A program made the translations under genes and the position numbers. Source: JAXGTO01 sp040774885 (GTDB taxonomy: Bacteria; Actinomycetota; Coriobacteriia; Coriobacteriales; Eggerthellaceae). Taken from it: 57,940 nt of DNA. Under the pieces are notes generated by a model that saw nothing but the letters and a program-made list of their open reading frames with translations, was not told the DNA's origin and ran no database searches. Positions within the stretch are counted from its first letter, which is position 1. Each line of letters opens with the position of its first letter. The stretch is from assembly GCA_040774885.1 (NCBI GenBank), contig JAXGTO010000013.1, forward strand, positions 1 through 57,940. The letters are read 5' to 3'. Below, piece by piece: positions 1 to 8,043 of this stretch.

Positions 1-65
1 CGGCCGCCGCTGCGCAGCACGGTGGACCCCGCCACGACCCCAAGCTTGTTGCGCGTATACGCCAT
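1..65 (-). CDS. N-terminal fragment of an unidentified protein, cut by the window edge
   Basis: An ATG at 65-63 on the minus strand opens a frame that runs off the window after about 21 codons, beginning MAYTRNKLGVV. A purine-rich stretch (GGGGGAGAGAGG, about 68-80) lies 5-10 bases upstream and makes a convincing ribosome binding site. The gene would lie downstream of rlmB in the same direction, across a repeat-rich gap. The fragment is too short to name. I call it real mainly because of the ribosome binding site and the absence of stops. Confidence 0.4.
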   Translation of the reverse strand, partial: MAYTRNKLGVVAGSTVLRSGG

Positions 66-385
66 AACCGCCTCTCTCCCCCGCAGCCGAAAAGCGAAGC
101 GCATTCGCCGCCGCAAGAACAAGGATAGAGACTTTCATCCTCGCAGAACCCCAAAACCACCGAGGCAGCAGAAAGCCAGCGCCCCAAACGAGTTCCCATC
201 CGCAAGCGAACAGCGAAACGCATTCGCCGCCACAAGACACAGGAAAAGGTTTTCACCCTTTCATCCCCGAGGAGCTCCAGAACCGCTGAGGACGAGCGAA
301 TCGGCCCGCCTTTCGCGCGTAGCGTACTTGCACGCTACGCAAGCGCGAAAACAAGGGCCGAGGCGCCTTGCACGTCCCGCCGGGT
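66..385. repeat. Repeat-rich intergenic stretch with a long hairpin at 311-350
   Basis: No gene is evident. Two degenerate copies of a roughly 75-base segment (about 91-165 and 211-290) share runs such as CATTCGCCGCC and a CCGAGG/GCTGAG ending, about 120 bases apart. At 311-350 there is a strong hairpin: GCGTAGCGT (317-325) pairs with ACGCTACGC (332-340), and outer TTTCGC/GCGAAA flanks extend the stem past a two-base bulge. The open frames across this stretch have low-complexity Arg/Pro/Ala translations and no ribosome binding sites. Confidence 0.6.
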
Positions 386-525
386 CCAGAACCGCTGAGG
401 ACGGCGGAAAGCCCCGCACCCCAAGGGCACTTCTTCGCTTCGCTCAGGGCGCCCGACGAACGAAGCGTACTTGCTGCTACGTGAGCGAGGAGGAAGGGGC
501 TTTCCGCCGTCCTCAGCGGTTCTGG
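386..525. repeat. Perfect 30-bp inverted repeat whose right arm is the 3' end of rlmB
   Basis: Bases 386-415 are the exact reverse complement of 496-525, separated by 80 bases. The right arm carries the rlmB stop codon (TCA at 513-515) and its last codons, so gene and repeat overlap. The spacer holds a segment resembling the one between the repeat arms at recR (17438-17543): a 'cgtac..gc.acgtg' core followed by gag-rich sequence. No T-tract follows either arm, so a simple intrinsic terminator is not clear. I group it with the elements at recR and eno. Confidence 0.85.
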
Positions 526-1256
526 CGGAGCCACTCGTACATGCAAGCGGTGGCCGCTTGCGCCACGTTGAGCGATTGGGTCTTGCCCACTTGGGGCAAC
601 GCAATCAAGAAATCGCAGGTCTCGCGCGTCAAACGCGCCAACCCTTCGCCTTCGCTTCCCATGACCAACGCCATGCGGCCTTTGAGGTTGGCATCCCAGA
701 TGCCCTGGTCGGCCTGCTCGCTGGCTCCGGCCACCCAAAAGCCTTCTTCCTTCAAGCGCTGAAGGGTCTGCGAGAGATTGGCCACCTGGGCCACCGGCAG
801 ATTGCTGATGGCGCCGGCACTGCTCTTGTACGTTGCAGCGGTGACATGCGCGCTGCGTTTGTTGGGGATGACGATGCCCGACGCGCCCACCACTTCGGCG
901 CTGCGGGCAATAGCCCCCAGATTGCCGGCATCGGTGATGTGGTCGAGAACCACCACCAGCGAACGCTGGTTTTCTTCGAATCCGCGTGCCGCACGCTTCA
1001 AAATATCGGACACGCTGGCGTAGGAAAACGGCTTGGCCTGGGCCATGACGCCCTGGTGGCTGCCGCGTTCGGACTGCGCGTCGAGTTGCTTGCGCGGAAC
1101 GGTTTTCACCGGCACATGGAGGTTGCCGGCCTTGCGTTGGATGTCTTGAATGAGCCCGTCGCGTTTGACGTTGTCGGCCAACAAGACGCACTCCATGGGC
1201 ACGTGCGTGCGCAGCGCTTCGATGACGGGCCGTTTTCCTTCGATGTATTCTGCCAT
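513..1256 (-). CDS. rlmB: 23S rRNA 2'-O-ribose methyltransferase, RlmB/TrmH (SpoU) family
   Basis: A SPOUT-class enzyme predicted to methylate the ribose of a guanosine in 23S rRNA (G2251 in E. coli numbering) using S-adenosylmethionine. The N-terminal substrate-binding part begins EYIEGKRPVIEAL. The three SpoU motifs are all present: NLGAIARSAE, GSEGEGL, and IALP followed by SLNVAQAATACMYEW near the C-terminus. I start at the ATG at 1256 because the protein then begins exactly at the family N-terminus; an upstream in-frame ATG would add 11 unrelated residues. The product is 247 residues, a normal length. The last codons lie inside an inverted repeat (386-525). The motifs support SpoU firmly; RlmB rather than a paralogue is inferred from length and N-terminus. 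Confidence 0.9.
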   Translation of the reverse strand: MAEYIEGKRPVIEALRTHVPMECVLLADNVKRDGLIQDIQRKAGNLHVPVKTVPRKQLDAQSERGSHQGVMAQAKPFSYASVSDILKRAARGFEENQRSLVVVLDHITDAGNLGAIARSAEVVGASGIVIPNKRSAHVTAATYKSSAGAISNLPVAQVANLSQTLQRLKEEGFWVAGASEQADQGIWDANLKGRMALVMGSEGEGLARLTRETCDFLIALPQVGKTQSLNVAQAATACMYEWLRQNR

Positions 1257-1310
1257 GCAGGCATGGTAGCGCGCGCAGGCCCCGCTCATCGGCGGCGCAG
1301 GGCGAAACCC

Positions 1311-2126
1311 CTATTTCTGCACAGGGTCGTCCGAAGAATTTTCACCGTCGATGACACGCTCTTCGTCTTTGCTGGTGAAGAACCTCCGCACACCGCCGGT
1401 GGCGCGGGCGCCCTTCTTCATGGAGGCGAAGAGGAACACGCTGCGCATCATGCGACCCAGCGCCGGAGTGAAGTCCTTGGGCTCGGCGGTGCGCCAGTCG
1501 AAATACACGCTCCAGTAGCGTAAAAACGTGACGGTGAACACGCAGGCGATAGCCCCGATGATCTGGGACATCCCCACATAGCACAGCACAACGTAGAACA
1601 GCGCGCCAGCCAGCCCTGCCACGGCGTAGAAGTTGCTGCGCTGGAACACGCCGGGCACCTCGCCCACGCACATATCGCGGATGGCGCCGCCGCCGACCGC
1701 CGTGATGGCACCGAGGATGACCGCAATGACGAAAGAACATTGGCAGGCCAGGGCCTTGTCGGCGCCGGCCAGGGCAAACAGCCCCACCGATATGGCGTCA
1801 GCGAAAAACACGAACGATGGCAGATGCTTGAAGATGCCTTGGAAGAAGAATACGAACAGGCTCAAGGCGATGCACACCAAGATGAGATCGGGATGCTGCA
1901 CGAAATAGACGCCCTGGTTTTGCAGCATGAAATCGCGCAGCAGGCCACCGCCGTAACCGGTGACCAGCCCCAGCACCACGGTGCCGATGATATCGAGCTT
2001 GCGATCGCACGCGAATAGGCTGCCGGTGAGCACACCGGCGATGACCGAGAAATAGTCGATGCCCACGGGGAAACCGACCGCCTGCCCGATGGGCAGGAAC
2101 CCCGCTATGGGAGCCATCCAATCCAC
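1311..2126 (-). CDS. TRIC/UPF0126 family cation channel-like membrane protein
   Basis: An integral membrane protein of the UPF0126 (YicG/TRIC channel-like) family, with seven predicted helices arranged as two homologous three-helix units. The signature glycine-rich turns are visible twice: TGYGGGLLRDF in the first unit and TAVGGGAIRDMCVGEVP in the second. Prokaryotic TRIC members are potassium/sodium channels, but the physiological role is usually unknown. I prefer a GTG start at 2126 because AAGGGA lies 7 bases upstream; the ATG at 2117 is the alternative. An approximately 65-residue polar, basic tail follows the last helix. The protein is 271 residues, longer than the roughly 205 typical of the family, because of that tail. 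Confidence 0.85.
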   Translation of the reverse strand: MDWMAPIAGFLPIGQAVGFPVGIDYFSVIAGVLTGSLFACDRKLDIIGTVVLGLVTGYGGGLLRDFMLQNQGVYFVQHPDLILVCIALSLFVFFFQGIFKHLPSFVFFADAISVGLFALAGADKALACQCSFVIAVILGAITAVGGGAIRDMCVGEVPGVFQRSNFYAVAGLAGALFYVVLCYVGMSQIIGAIACVFTVTFLRYWSVYFDWRTAEPKDFTPALGRMMRSVFLFASMKKGARATGGVRRFFTSKDEERVIDGENSSDDPVQK

Positions 2127-2275
2127 GAAACGATCCCTTCTCCCGGCCTTGCATTCGCACGAGCAGAGTATACGGGCTGAAAGCCGTTCACCCAAGAGCT
2201 ATTTCGGGGAACCGCATTGCGCATCGATTCCGATGATGGCGCGCGTGCTACGATGGGCGCATCGAAAGGAGCATC

Positions 2276-2749
2276 ATGCGCATCGGAATCGTATCGGACA
2301 TCCACGGCAGCCTGCCCGAGTGGGCTGGCGACGTGCTCAAAGGGTGCGATGCCGTCCTGTGCGCCGGCGACGTGGAAAGCCAACGTACCCTGTGGGAACT
2401 GGACACGCTGGCCCCCACCACCGCCGTGTTGGGCAATTGCGACCGCTATGCCGGGTTGGAAGGCGTGCCCCTTTCCGCCGGGCCGAAATTGGGCGGGGTC
2501 CGCTTCTTCATGGTGCATCGCCCGCAGGACATCGGAACGCCCGCGCCCGACGTGCAAGTGGTGATCCATGGCCATACGCATGTGCCGCGCAATGAAGTGA
2601 TCGACGGCATTCGCTACGTGAATCCCGGAAGCCCCACCTATCCACGAGGCGGCAGCGATCCGAGCGTCGCGGTGATGCAAGTGGAAGACGGCACAGTGGA
2701 AGATGTCGAGTTCATCCATCCTCCGACGACCGACGACGAAGCTCGCTGA
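2276..2749 (+). CDS. YfcE/MJ0936-type metallophosphodiesterase
   Basis: A small calcineurin-like phosphoesterase of 157 residues, the compact YfcE/MJ0936 subfamily that hydrolyses phosphodiesters with a dinuclear metal centre. All the metal-binding blocks are present: SDIHG (residues 7-11), CAGDVE, LGNCDRY, a histidine in MVHRP, and GHTHVP (about 98-103), followed by the NPGSPTYPR turn typical of the subfamily. The start at 2276 has a GAAAGGAG site 5 bases upstream. It is a lone plus-strand gene between two minus-strand blocks, and the natural substrate is not known for most members. Confidence 0.88.
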   Translation: MRIGIVSDIHGSLPEWAGDVLKGCDAVLCAGDVESQRTLWELDTLAPTTAVLGNCDRYAGLEGVPLSAGPKLGGVRFFMVHRPQDIGTPAPDVQVVIHGHTHVPRNEVIDGIRYVNPGSPTYPRGGSDPSVAVMQVEDGTVEDVEFIHPPTTDDEAR

Positions 2750-2839
2750 ACGACGTTTACGGCTCTTGGCGCAACGAGCACAGACGGGTGGCGGCTGCAG
2801 GCTCCGGCACTCTTGCCGCAAGCCCAATGAAGCGAATAG

Positions 2840-3028
2840 CTACTTGTCGCCGTCCTTGCGCAAGCCGAAATAGCCGGTGATGGCGGCGGCAATCACCAAC
2901 ACGACCACGGTGGCTACATGCCCGAAGGAGAACGGTTGGTAGCCCACGGCCATGACGGCCAAGGCGAACACGGCCAAAACGACGCAGAACAGCGCGATCC
3001 ACTTCAGATATTGCGTTTTTTCTTCCAT
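2840..3028 (-). CDS. Small two-helix membrane protein of unknown function
   Basis: A 62-residue protein starting at the ATG at 3028, with AAGGA 8 bases upstream. Two hydrophobic segments, around KWIALFCVVLAVFALAVMAV and ATVVVLVIAAAITGYFGL, are joined by a short polar loop, and the tail is charged (RKDGDK). The layout predicts a membrane hairpin with both ends in the cytoplasm. I do not recognise the family. It lies downstream of mtnA on the same strand, separated by a 10-bp inverted repeat at 3075-3099, so it may have its own regulation. Confidence 0.65.
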   Translation of the reverse strand: MEEKTQYLKWIALFCVVLAVFALAVMAVGYQPFSFGHVATVVVLVIAAAITGYFGLRKDGDK

Positions 3029-3074
3029 GGCGGGATTCCTTCCGCAACTGGCCACTGCACACCCGGGCGTTTCT

Positions 3075-3099
3075 ATATGCTATCCGCATGATAGCATAT
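3075..3099. promoter_or_regulatory. Perfect 10-bp inverted repeat between mtnA and the small membrane gene
   Basis: ATATGCTATC (3075-3084) and GATAGCATAT (3090-3099) are exact reverse complements around a 5-base loop. The repeat touches the mtnA stop codon and is AT-rich in a GC-rich neighbourhood. No T-tract follows on the minus strand, so an operator for the gene starting at 3028 is as likely as an RNA hairpin ending mtnA transcription. Confidence 0.5.
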
Positions 3100-4259
3100 T
3101 AAAAGAGACCCGACAGGCTCTGTTCATACGGAGCGCGGCAAATCCCCTTTTCGGTGACGATGGCCGATACCAACGTGTGGTCGGTGACATCGAAGCTCGG
3201 ATTGAAGCACTCCACTTCGGCGGGCGCGACGGGTTGGGAGAAGAACATCTCTTTGATCTCGTCGCCGGCACGCTGCTCGATGGGGATATCGGAACCCGAA
3301 GCGCACGACGCATCGATGGTGGAAGACGGGCACATCACATAGAGGGGCACATCGTAATGCGCGGCGATGATGGCCAGTCCGCTCGTGCCGATCTTGTTGG
3401 CAACGTCGCCATTGGCGGCCACGCGATCGCACCCTGTCAAGCACGCCCCCACTCTGCCTTGCGACATAACGAGGGAAACCATGTTGTCGCAGATGAGCGT
3501 TGTATCCACCCCAGCCTGGGAAAGTTCGTAGCTCGTCAGCCGCGCGCCCTGGAGCAAGGGGCGCGTTTCATCGACGTAGGCATGCAGCTTCATGCCGCGC
3601 TCATGGCCCAGCAGCAGCGGACCCAAACCGGTCCCGTACACGCTGGTGGCCAGCGGACCGGCGTTGCAGTGCGTGATGACGCCCATGCCCTCTTCCAAAA
3701 GCGACAAACCGTGTTCGGCAATGGCGGCGCACATGCACACGTCTTCATCTTGGATAGCATGGGCCTCTGCCCGCAGGTGGGCCAAAAGCGTCGAACGCGG
3801 CTCTTCGGCGTAATCGTCGGCGGCTGCCATCATGCGGTCGAGCGCCCAGGCCAAGTTGACCGCCGTAGGCCGACTCGAGGCCAAAAAAGCGCTTTGTTCA
3901 GCCATCGCGGCGCGAAACGAAGCGTAATCCCCCATCGGTTGCTTTGCGGCAAGCAGATAGAATGCGTAGGCTGCGAAGATTCCGATGGCCGGAGCTCCGC
4001 GCACCTCCAGGCGCTTGATGGCGTCGTAGCATTCTTGCGCGGTGCCCACGCATCGATACGTCCAGGCGCCGGGCAGCATCGTCTGGTCGCAGATGACCAC
4101 GCAGCTGCCATCGGCTGACAGCGCTACGTTGGGACATCCACCATCGCAGGGCACGGGGAACTCCGCCGGCGCCGCAGCCCGCGCCGCCTCCTGGAGCTTG
4201 CGCGCGCGGATCAGGTCGTCTTGCGACCAGGCCGCACCGTCGTTTCGGTCATTCGCCAT
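3099..4259 (-). CDS. mtnA: S-methyl-5-thioribose-1-phosphate isomerase
   Basis: Predicted to isomerise methylthioribose-1-phosphate to the ribulose form in methionine salvage; it belongs to the eIF2B-like superfamily. Diagnostic blocks are RGAPAIGIFAAYAF (87-100), HCNAGPLATSVYGT with the catalytic Cys198, and GCDRVAANGDVANKIGTSG with the catalytic Asp278. The length of 386 residues suits the family, with about 35 extra residues at the N-terminus. The start overlaps the end of the upstream FAD protein by 11 bases, implying translational coupling. Other methionine salvage genes are not adjacent, so a role on a related sugar-phosphate substrate cannot be excluded, but the catalytic pair is intact. 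Confidence 0.92.
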   Translation of the reverse strand: MANDRNDGAAWSQDDLIRARKLQEAARAAAPAEFPVPCDGGCPNVALSADGSCVVICDQTMLPGAWTYRCVGTAQECYDAIKRLEVRGAPAIGIFAAYAFYLLAAKQPMGDYASFRAAMAEQSAFLASSRPTAVNLAWALDRMMAAADDYAEEPRSTLLAHLRAEAHAIQDEDVCMCAAIAEHGLSLLEEGMGVITHCNAGPLATSVYGTGLGPLLLGHERGMKLHAYVDETRPLLQGARLTSYELSQAGVDTTLICDNMVSLVMSQGRVGACLTGCDRVAANGDVANKIGTSGLAIIAAHYDVPLYVMCPSSTIDASCASGSDIPIEQRAGDEIKEMFFSQPVAPAEVECFNPSFDVTDHTLVSAIVTEKGICRAPYEQSLSGLF

Positions 4260-5655
4260 CTTCGCGCAGCACCTTTCCCATCAAATGCCCCATTACCGAG
4301 CTCATCATGAGCCCGCGCGTCCAGCCGCTGGAATCGCCCAGGCAATGCAACCCGGCGATGTTGGTGGAAAACCGCTCGTCCATCTTCACGCGGTTGCTGT
4401 AAAACTTGAGCTCGGGCGAATACAGCAGGGTTTCCGCAGATGCGAACCCAGGCACCACTTCATCCACCGCCAACATGAAGTTGAGGATATTGGTCATAGC
4501 GCGATACGGCATGGCGGCGGTGATATCGCCGGCCACGGCATCGGGCAGCGTGGGAACCACATTGCTGCGATCGAGCTCCTTGGCCCACGTGCGCTTGCCT
4601 TCCAAGATGTCGCCCAGACGCTGCACCAGAATATGCCCGGCTCCCAGCATGTTGGTGAGCTCGCCCACCTTCTGCGCATAGGCGATGGGCTGGTCGAAGG
4701 GCTCCCTGAAGTTCTGGGAGCACAGGATGGCCAGATTGGTGTTGGCCGACTTGCGTTCTTTGTAGGAATGCCCATTTACCACGGCAAGGCCGCCATCGTA
4801 GTTTTCCTGGGAAACGAACCCTCCCGGGTTTTGACAGAACGTGCGCACCTTGTTCTTGTAGGGCGGCGGATATCCGATGAGCTTGCTTTCGTAGAGCACG
4901 TTGTTGACGGTCTCCATCACTTCGTTGCGCACCTCGACGCGCACGCCGATGTCCACCGGACCGGGAGCGTGCGCGATACCGTGTTCGCGACAGATGCGCT
5001 CGAACCAATCGGCCCCGCGACGTCCCGTGGCGATGATGACGGTATCGGCGCGCAGCTCGCCTTCCACCTGCGGGCCGGACACCTCGATGCCGCGGCAGCG
5101 CTCGTCTTCGATGATCAACTGGGTGCACTCGGTCGAAAACAGCATGCGTACGTCGGCATCGCGCAGATGCTGTTCTATGCGCGTATATATCTGCTGGGCA
5201 CGCTCGGTGCCCAAGTGGCGTATGGGGCAATCGACCAGCTTGAGGCCGGCTTTGATGGCGCGACGGCGAATGTCGGCCACGCTTTCCCGATTGCCCACGC
5301 CCTCCACTTTGTCGTCGGCGCCGAAGTCCAGGTAGATGCGATCGACTTCCTCGATGGCGCGCTGGGCGGCGTCTTTACCGATGAGGTCGGGAAGGCTTCC
5401 GCCCACTTCGGGCGAAAGGGACAGCTTGCCGTCCGAAAAAGCCCCAGCTCCCGAAAACCCGGTGGTGATGCGGCAAGGCTGGCAGTCAAGGCAGTGGCCG
5501 GCCGTTTCCTTGGGACAACGGCGCTCCTCGATAGGCAGCCCTTTTTCAACCAAGACGATGTCGCGCGTACGATCATCTTGCAATAGTTCCAACGCCGTGA
5601 ATATGCCGGCAGGACCGGCACCGACGATGACGACATCCGCCGTTTCGACGCTCAT
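4249..5655 (-). CDS. FAD-dependent dehydrogenase-like flavoprotein (COG2509 type)
   Basis: A 468-residue flavoprotein with an N-terminal Rossmann motif DVVIVGAGPAGIFTALEL and an unusual Cys cluster close behind it (RRCPKETAGHCLDCQPCRI) before GFSGAGAFSDGKL. It ends with GDSSGWTRGLMMSS, where the FAD ribityl and flavin contacts are expected. This matches the uncharacterised FAD-dependent dehydrogenase-like group widespread in anaerobes; the reaction is not established. I start at the ATG at 5655, which has GAAAGGA 5 bases upstream, rather than 9 codons earlier. It is coupled to mtnA by an 11-base overlap, but no functional link is known to me. Confidence 0.85.
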   Translation of the reverse strand: MSVETADVVIVGAGPAGIFTALELLQDDRTRDIVLVEKGLPIEERRCPKETAGHCLDCQPCRITTGFSGAGAFSDGKLSLSPEVGGSLPDLIGKDAAQRAIEEVDRIYLDFGADDKVEGVGNRESVADIRRRAIKAGLKLVDCPIRHLGTERAQQIYTRIEQHLRDADVRMLFSTECTQLIIEDERCRGIEVSGPQVEGELRADTVIIATGRRGADWFERICREHGIAHAPGPVDIGVRVEVRNEVMETVNNVLYESKLIGYPPPYKNKVRTFCQNPGGFVSQENYDGGLAVVNGHSYKERKSANTNLAILCSQNFREPFDQPIAYAQKVGELTNMLGAGHILVQRLGDILEGKRTWAKELDRSNVVPTLPDAVAGDITAAMPYRAMTNILNFMLAVDEVVPGFASAETLLYSPELKFYSNRVKMDERFSTNIAGLHCLGDSSGWTRGLMMSSVMGHLMGKVLREDGE

Positions 5656-5733
5656 CGGATTCCTTTCAAAAGCCACGGGCATGCAGGCGCCCTAGAACAC
5701 GGCCGCCTGCGAAAGACCACGTGGAACAACAGG

Positions 5734-6201
5734 TTATTTGATCATGAGAACCGGCAGGTCGACTGAACGCAGCACCGCGTAGCTCACGCTGCCCAGCATG
5801 CCGCGCACCGCGCCCAGGCCACGGCGGCCCATGACGATGAGATCGGTCTGCTCCAGGTCGGCATACTCGGCGATGGCTTCGTGCGGGCGCCCTGAAGTGA
5901 TGCGGTAGAGCAGCTCGATGTTGTGGCCCTCCACCGTGGGGGCGGCATCTTCGATGATCGCCTTGCGCTGGGTTTCGTAATACTCATGTTGCAGAGCCAA
6001 GATGTCTTCTTTGCCCATGGGCTTGGTCCCCGAGATCTGCGCCGCGGCTTCGAATGTCGCGTCATCAAACTGAGGCAAGTCGGTCACATACAACACGGTT
6101 ATCTTGGCGCCAGGACGACCTTCCGCGATTTCGAGAGCCGTTTCGAGCGCCCGTTTGGCGTGTTCCGACTTATCGTAAGGTACGAGAATGGATGTGAACA
6201 T
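5734..6201 (-). CDS. Universal stress protein, UspA family
   Basis: A single-domain UspA-like protein of 155 residues. It begins with the strand MFTSILVPYDKSEHAKRAL and ends with the ATP-binding signature G-2X-G-9X-G(S/T), seen here as GRRGLGAVRGMLGSVS, then VLRSVDLPVLMIK. Proteins of this ATP-binding subtype act in the cytoplasm in persistence or energy stress; the target is unknown. The start has GAAAGGGATG just upstream. Downstream, GCAGGCG (5683-5689) and CGCCTGC (5704-5710) could form a weak terminator hairpin without a T-tract. It is monocistronic as far as can be seen. Confidence 0.9.
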   Translation of the reverse strand: MFTSILVPYDKSEHAKRALETALEIAEGRPGAKITVLYVTDLPQFDDATFEAAAQISGTKPMGKEDILALQHEYYETQRKAIIEDAAPTVEGHNIELLYRITSGRPHEAIAEYADLEQTDLIVMGRRGLGAVRGMLGSVSYAVLRSVDLPVLMIK

Positions 6202-6269
6202 GGCATCCCTTTCTGTGCGCGCTGCAGTGATGCAACTCTATCACAACAAGGGATGGCTGGATGCGGTTC

Positions 6270-6773
6270 TCACGCGCGAGCGGCAGATGCTTCCGCGCTG
6301 ATGAGGTCGGATACCTCTTCGGGCTCCAATTGGAACACCACGGAGAATTCGTCGAAGATGAGCTGTTCGGCCTCTTTGAGAATGCTCTTGTCAGAAAGCG
6401 TGGATTTGCGGCCCGCTTCGATGGCCGCCTGACGATGCAGATAGAACGTCCGCATCAACGAAAGGACTTCACCTTCGTTGCCGCGGGCCAATATCTCTTT
6501 CGCCGATTCTTTGCGAGCCGATGTGTCGTCGATCCACTCGATAGGCTGCGAAAAAGCCGTATGCATGGCCGCCTTCAAATCGGCGGCAGAAGGGATGGAG
6601 CGCATGCGGGCCATGAGATGCGCGTTATGAACCGGCACCATCAGGCGCGTGCGCTGTTTGTGGACCGGGTAAAGGATGTAGTAGTCGTCTTGTTCCCGTG
6701 GCTCGATATCATCGATGCGGCACACGCCGTTGCTTCCGTATAAAACCAGGTCACCTTTGCTGAATTGCGTCAT
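6270..6773 (-). CDS. carD: CarD/CdnL family RNA polymerase-binding regulator
   Basis: A 167-residue protein with the N-terminal CarD/TRCF RNA-polymerase-interacting domain (FSKGDLVLYGSNGVCRIDDIE, then YYILYPVHKQRTRLMVPV) and a helical C-terminal DNA-interacting part (EVLSLMRTFYLHRQAAIEAGRKSTLSDKSILKEAEQL). CarD proteins bind the beta subunit and stabilise open complexes at rRNA and other promoters. The length matches the actinobacterial type. The start has AAAGGAG 7 bases upstream, and a TATACT -10-like box lies at 6797-6802 on the minus strand. Members of the family are also used for pathway-specific control in anaerobes, so global versus local function is not settled. Confidence 0.9.
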   Translation of the reverse strand: MTQFSKGDLVLYGSNGVCRIDDIEPREQDDYYILYPVHKQRTRLMVPVHNAHLMARMRSIPSAADLKAAMHTAFSQPIEWIDDTSARKESAKEILARGNEGEVLSLMRTFYLHRQAAIEAGRKSTLSDKSILKEAEQLIFDEFSVVFQLEPEEVSDLISAEASAARA

Positions 6774-7083
6774 CTTTGCGCTCCTTTGCTAGGGAAAGTA
6801 TACCACCTGTGTGTGGAGGCTCTATCCAATAATCGTCATAACACCAGTTCAAACATGGTATTATCCATAGCTTGAAAGCCGCGATCCCCCTCCTTGTCCC
6901 AAACCGGCGCCAAGGAGCATCGCCGCCTTCGATGCGTCCTGTTCCCGAGCAATCGGCAACCGGCGGACAGCGATCCCGCTGCCCCGCCGCTTGCAAGCGG
7001 TATCGGTGGCGCTCAAGTATAATCATCCGTGACAAGATTCCCATCGGCCATGAATCCCACTTGAAACGAGGCACGGCAGCGGC
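6774..7083. promoter_or_regulatory. Divergent promoter region between carD and the pilin-like operon
   Basis: A 310-base gap with no gene. On the minus strand a TATACT box (6797-6802) sits 24 bases before the carD start, without a well-spaced -35. On the plus strand a perfect TATAAT (7018-7023) lies 61 bases before the lipoprotein gene; TTGCAA (6991-6996) is 21 bases from it, which is long for a sigma-A promoter. The remaining sequence is unremarkable. Confidence 0.45.
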
Positions 7084-8025
7084 ATGTTCGCCAAATGCGG
7101 CATAGAGCGGAGCAAGTCTGTTTTCGCCTCTGCGGCCATGCTGGCCATCGCTTCGGCCCTGGCGCTGTCCACGGTGGCGCTCGCGGGCTGTCAAGCCACG
7201 GCGCAGTCTGGCAACGGCGATTCCGTCTCGTTCACGCCCTCGTTTTCCGATGCCTCCTTCGACGCGCAAGCGGCGGCCACCAACGGCATCGGATCCATCG
7301 ACCTTTCCCATATCGAGCAAGGATACGTGGGCGCCTGCGCCTCTTCATCGCGCACGCTCAAATTCCAAGTGAGCTGCGATGGCCAGGTGTACAACTACGA
7401 TTTGCCCGCAGACGGGACCCCCATCATCTGCCCGCTCAATATGGGAGACGGCACCTATTCTTTTCGCATCATGGAAAACACGTCGGCCAACCGCTATGCA
7501 GAATTGTTCGCCACCGAAGCCGATGTGACCCTCGATAGCGAATTCGAACCGTACCTGCGGCCCAACGTCATCTGCTCGTATTCCAGCGACAGCGCCTGCG
7601 TGGCGAAAGCACGCGAGATCGCCGCTGACGCAAGCACGGAGAGCCAGGCGCTTGACGCCGTTTGCCAATGGGTCACCGAAAACGTGACGTACGACACCGC
7701 CCTGGCCGCCACGGCCCCCGACGGTTATGTGCCCGACCCCGATTCCACATTCGAATCCGGCACGGGTATCTGCTACGACTACGCATCGCTCACCGCCGCC
7801 ATGCTGCGCAGCATGGGAATTCCCTGCAAAATCGTGGTCGGCTATGTGGAGCCGGGGAACATCTACCACGCTTGGAACATGGTCTACCTCGACGAAGGCT
7901 GGACGACGGTGGGCATGAGCGGATCCGCCCATTCATGGGGACGCATCGACACGACCTTTGCCTCAGCGGGAGCCGCTGATTCCACCGGCGATGGTTCGTC
8001 TTATACTGGCAAATACACTTACTAG
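7084..8025 (+). CDS. Transglutaminase-like domain lipoprotein, first gene of the pilin-like operon
   Basis: A 313-residue exported protein. The N-terminus has a basic stretch, a hydrophobic core and a lipobox LAGC (33-36), so Cys36 is predicted to be lipidated and the protein anchored outside the cytoplasmic membrane. The C-terminal half is a transglutaminase-like papain fold: Cys230 in GTGICYDYASL, His262 in YHAWNMVY and Asp270 in YLDEGW form the expected triad. The ribosome binding site (GAGG, about 14 bases upstream) is weak; the ATG at 7138 would still keep the lipobox. It is followed after 18 bases by the gspF-like gene. A cell-wall or pilus-processing role is inference; the family also includes proteases. 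Confidence 0.8.
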   Translation: MFAKCGIERSKSVFASAAMLAIASALALSTVALAGCQATAQSGNGDSVSFTPSFSDASFDAQAAATNGIGSIDLSHIEQGYVGACASSSRTLKFQVSCDGQVYNYDLPADGTPIICPLNMGDGTYSFRIMENTSANRYAELFATEADVTLDSEFEPYLRPNVICSYSSDSACVAKAREIAADASTESQALDAVCQWVTENVTYDTALAATAPDGYVPDPDSTFESGTGICYDYASLTAAMLRSMGIPCKIVVGYVEPGNIYHAWNMVYLDEGWTTVGMSGSAHSWGRIDTTFASAGAADSTGDGSSYTGKYTY

Positions 8026-8043
8026 GGAAGGCAAAGGACCGAC

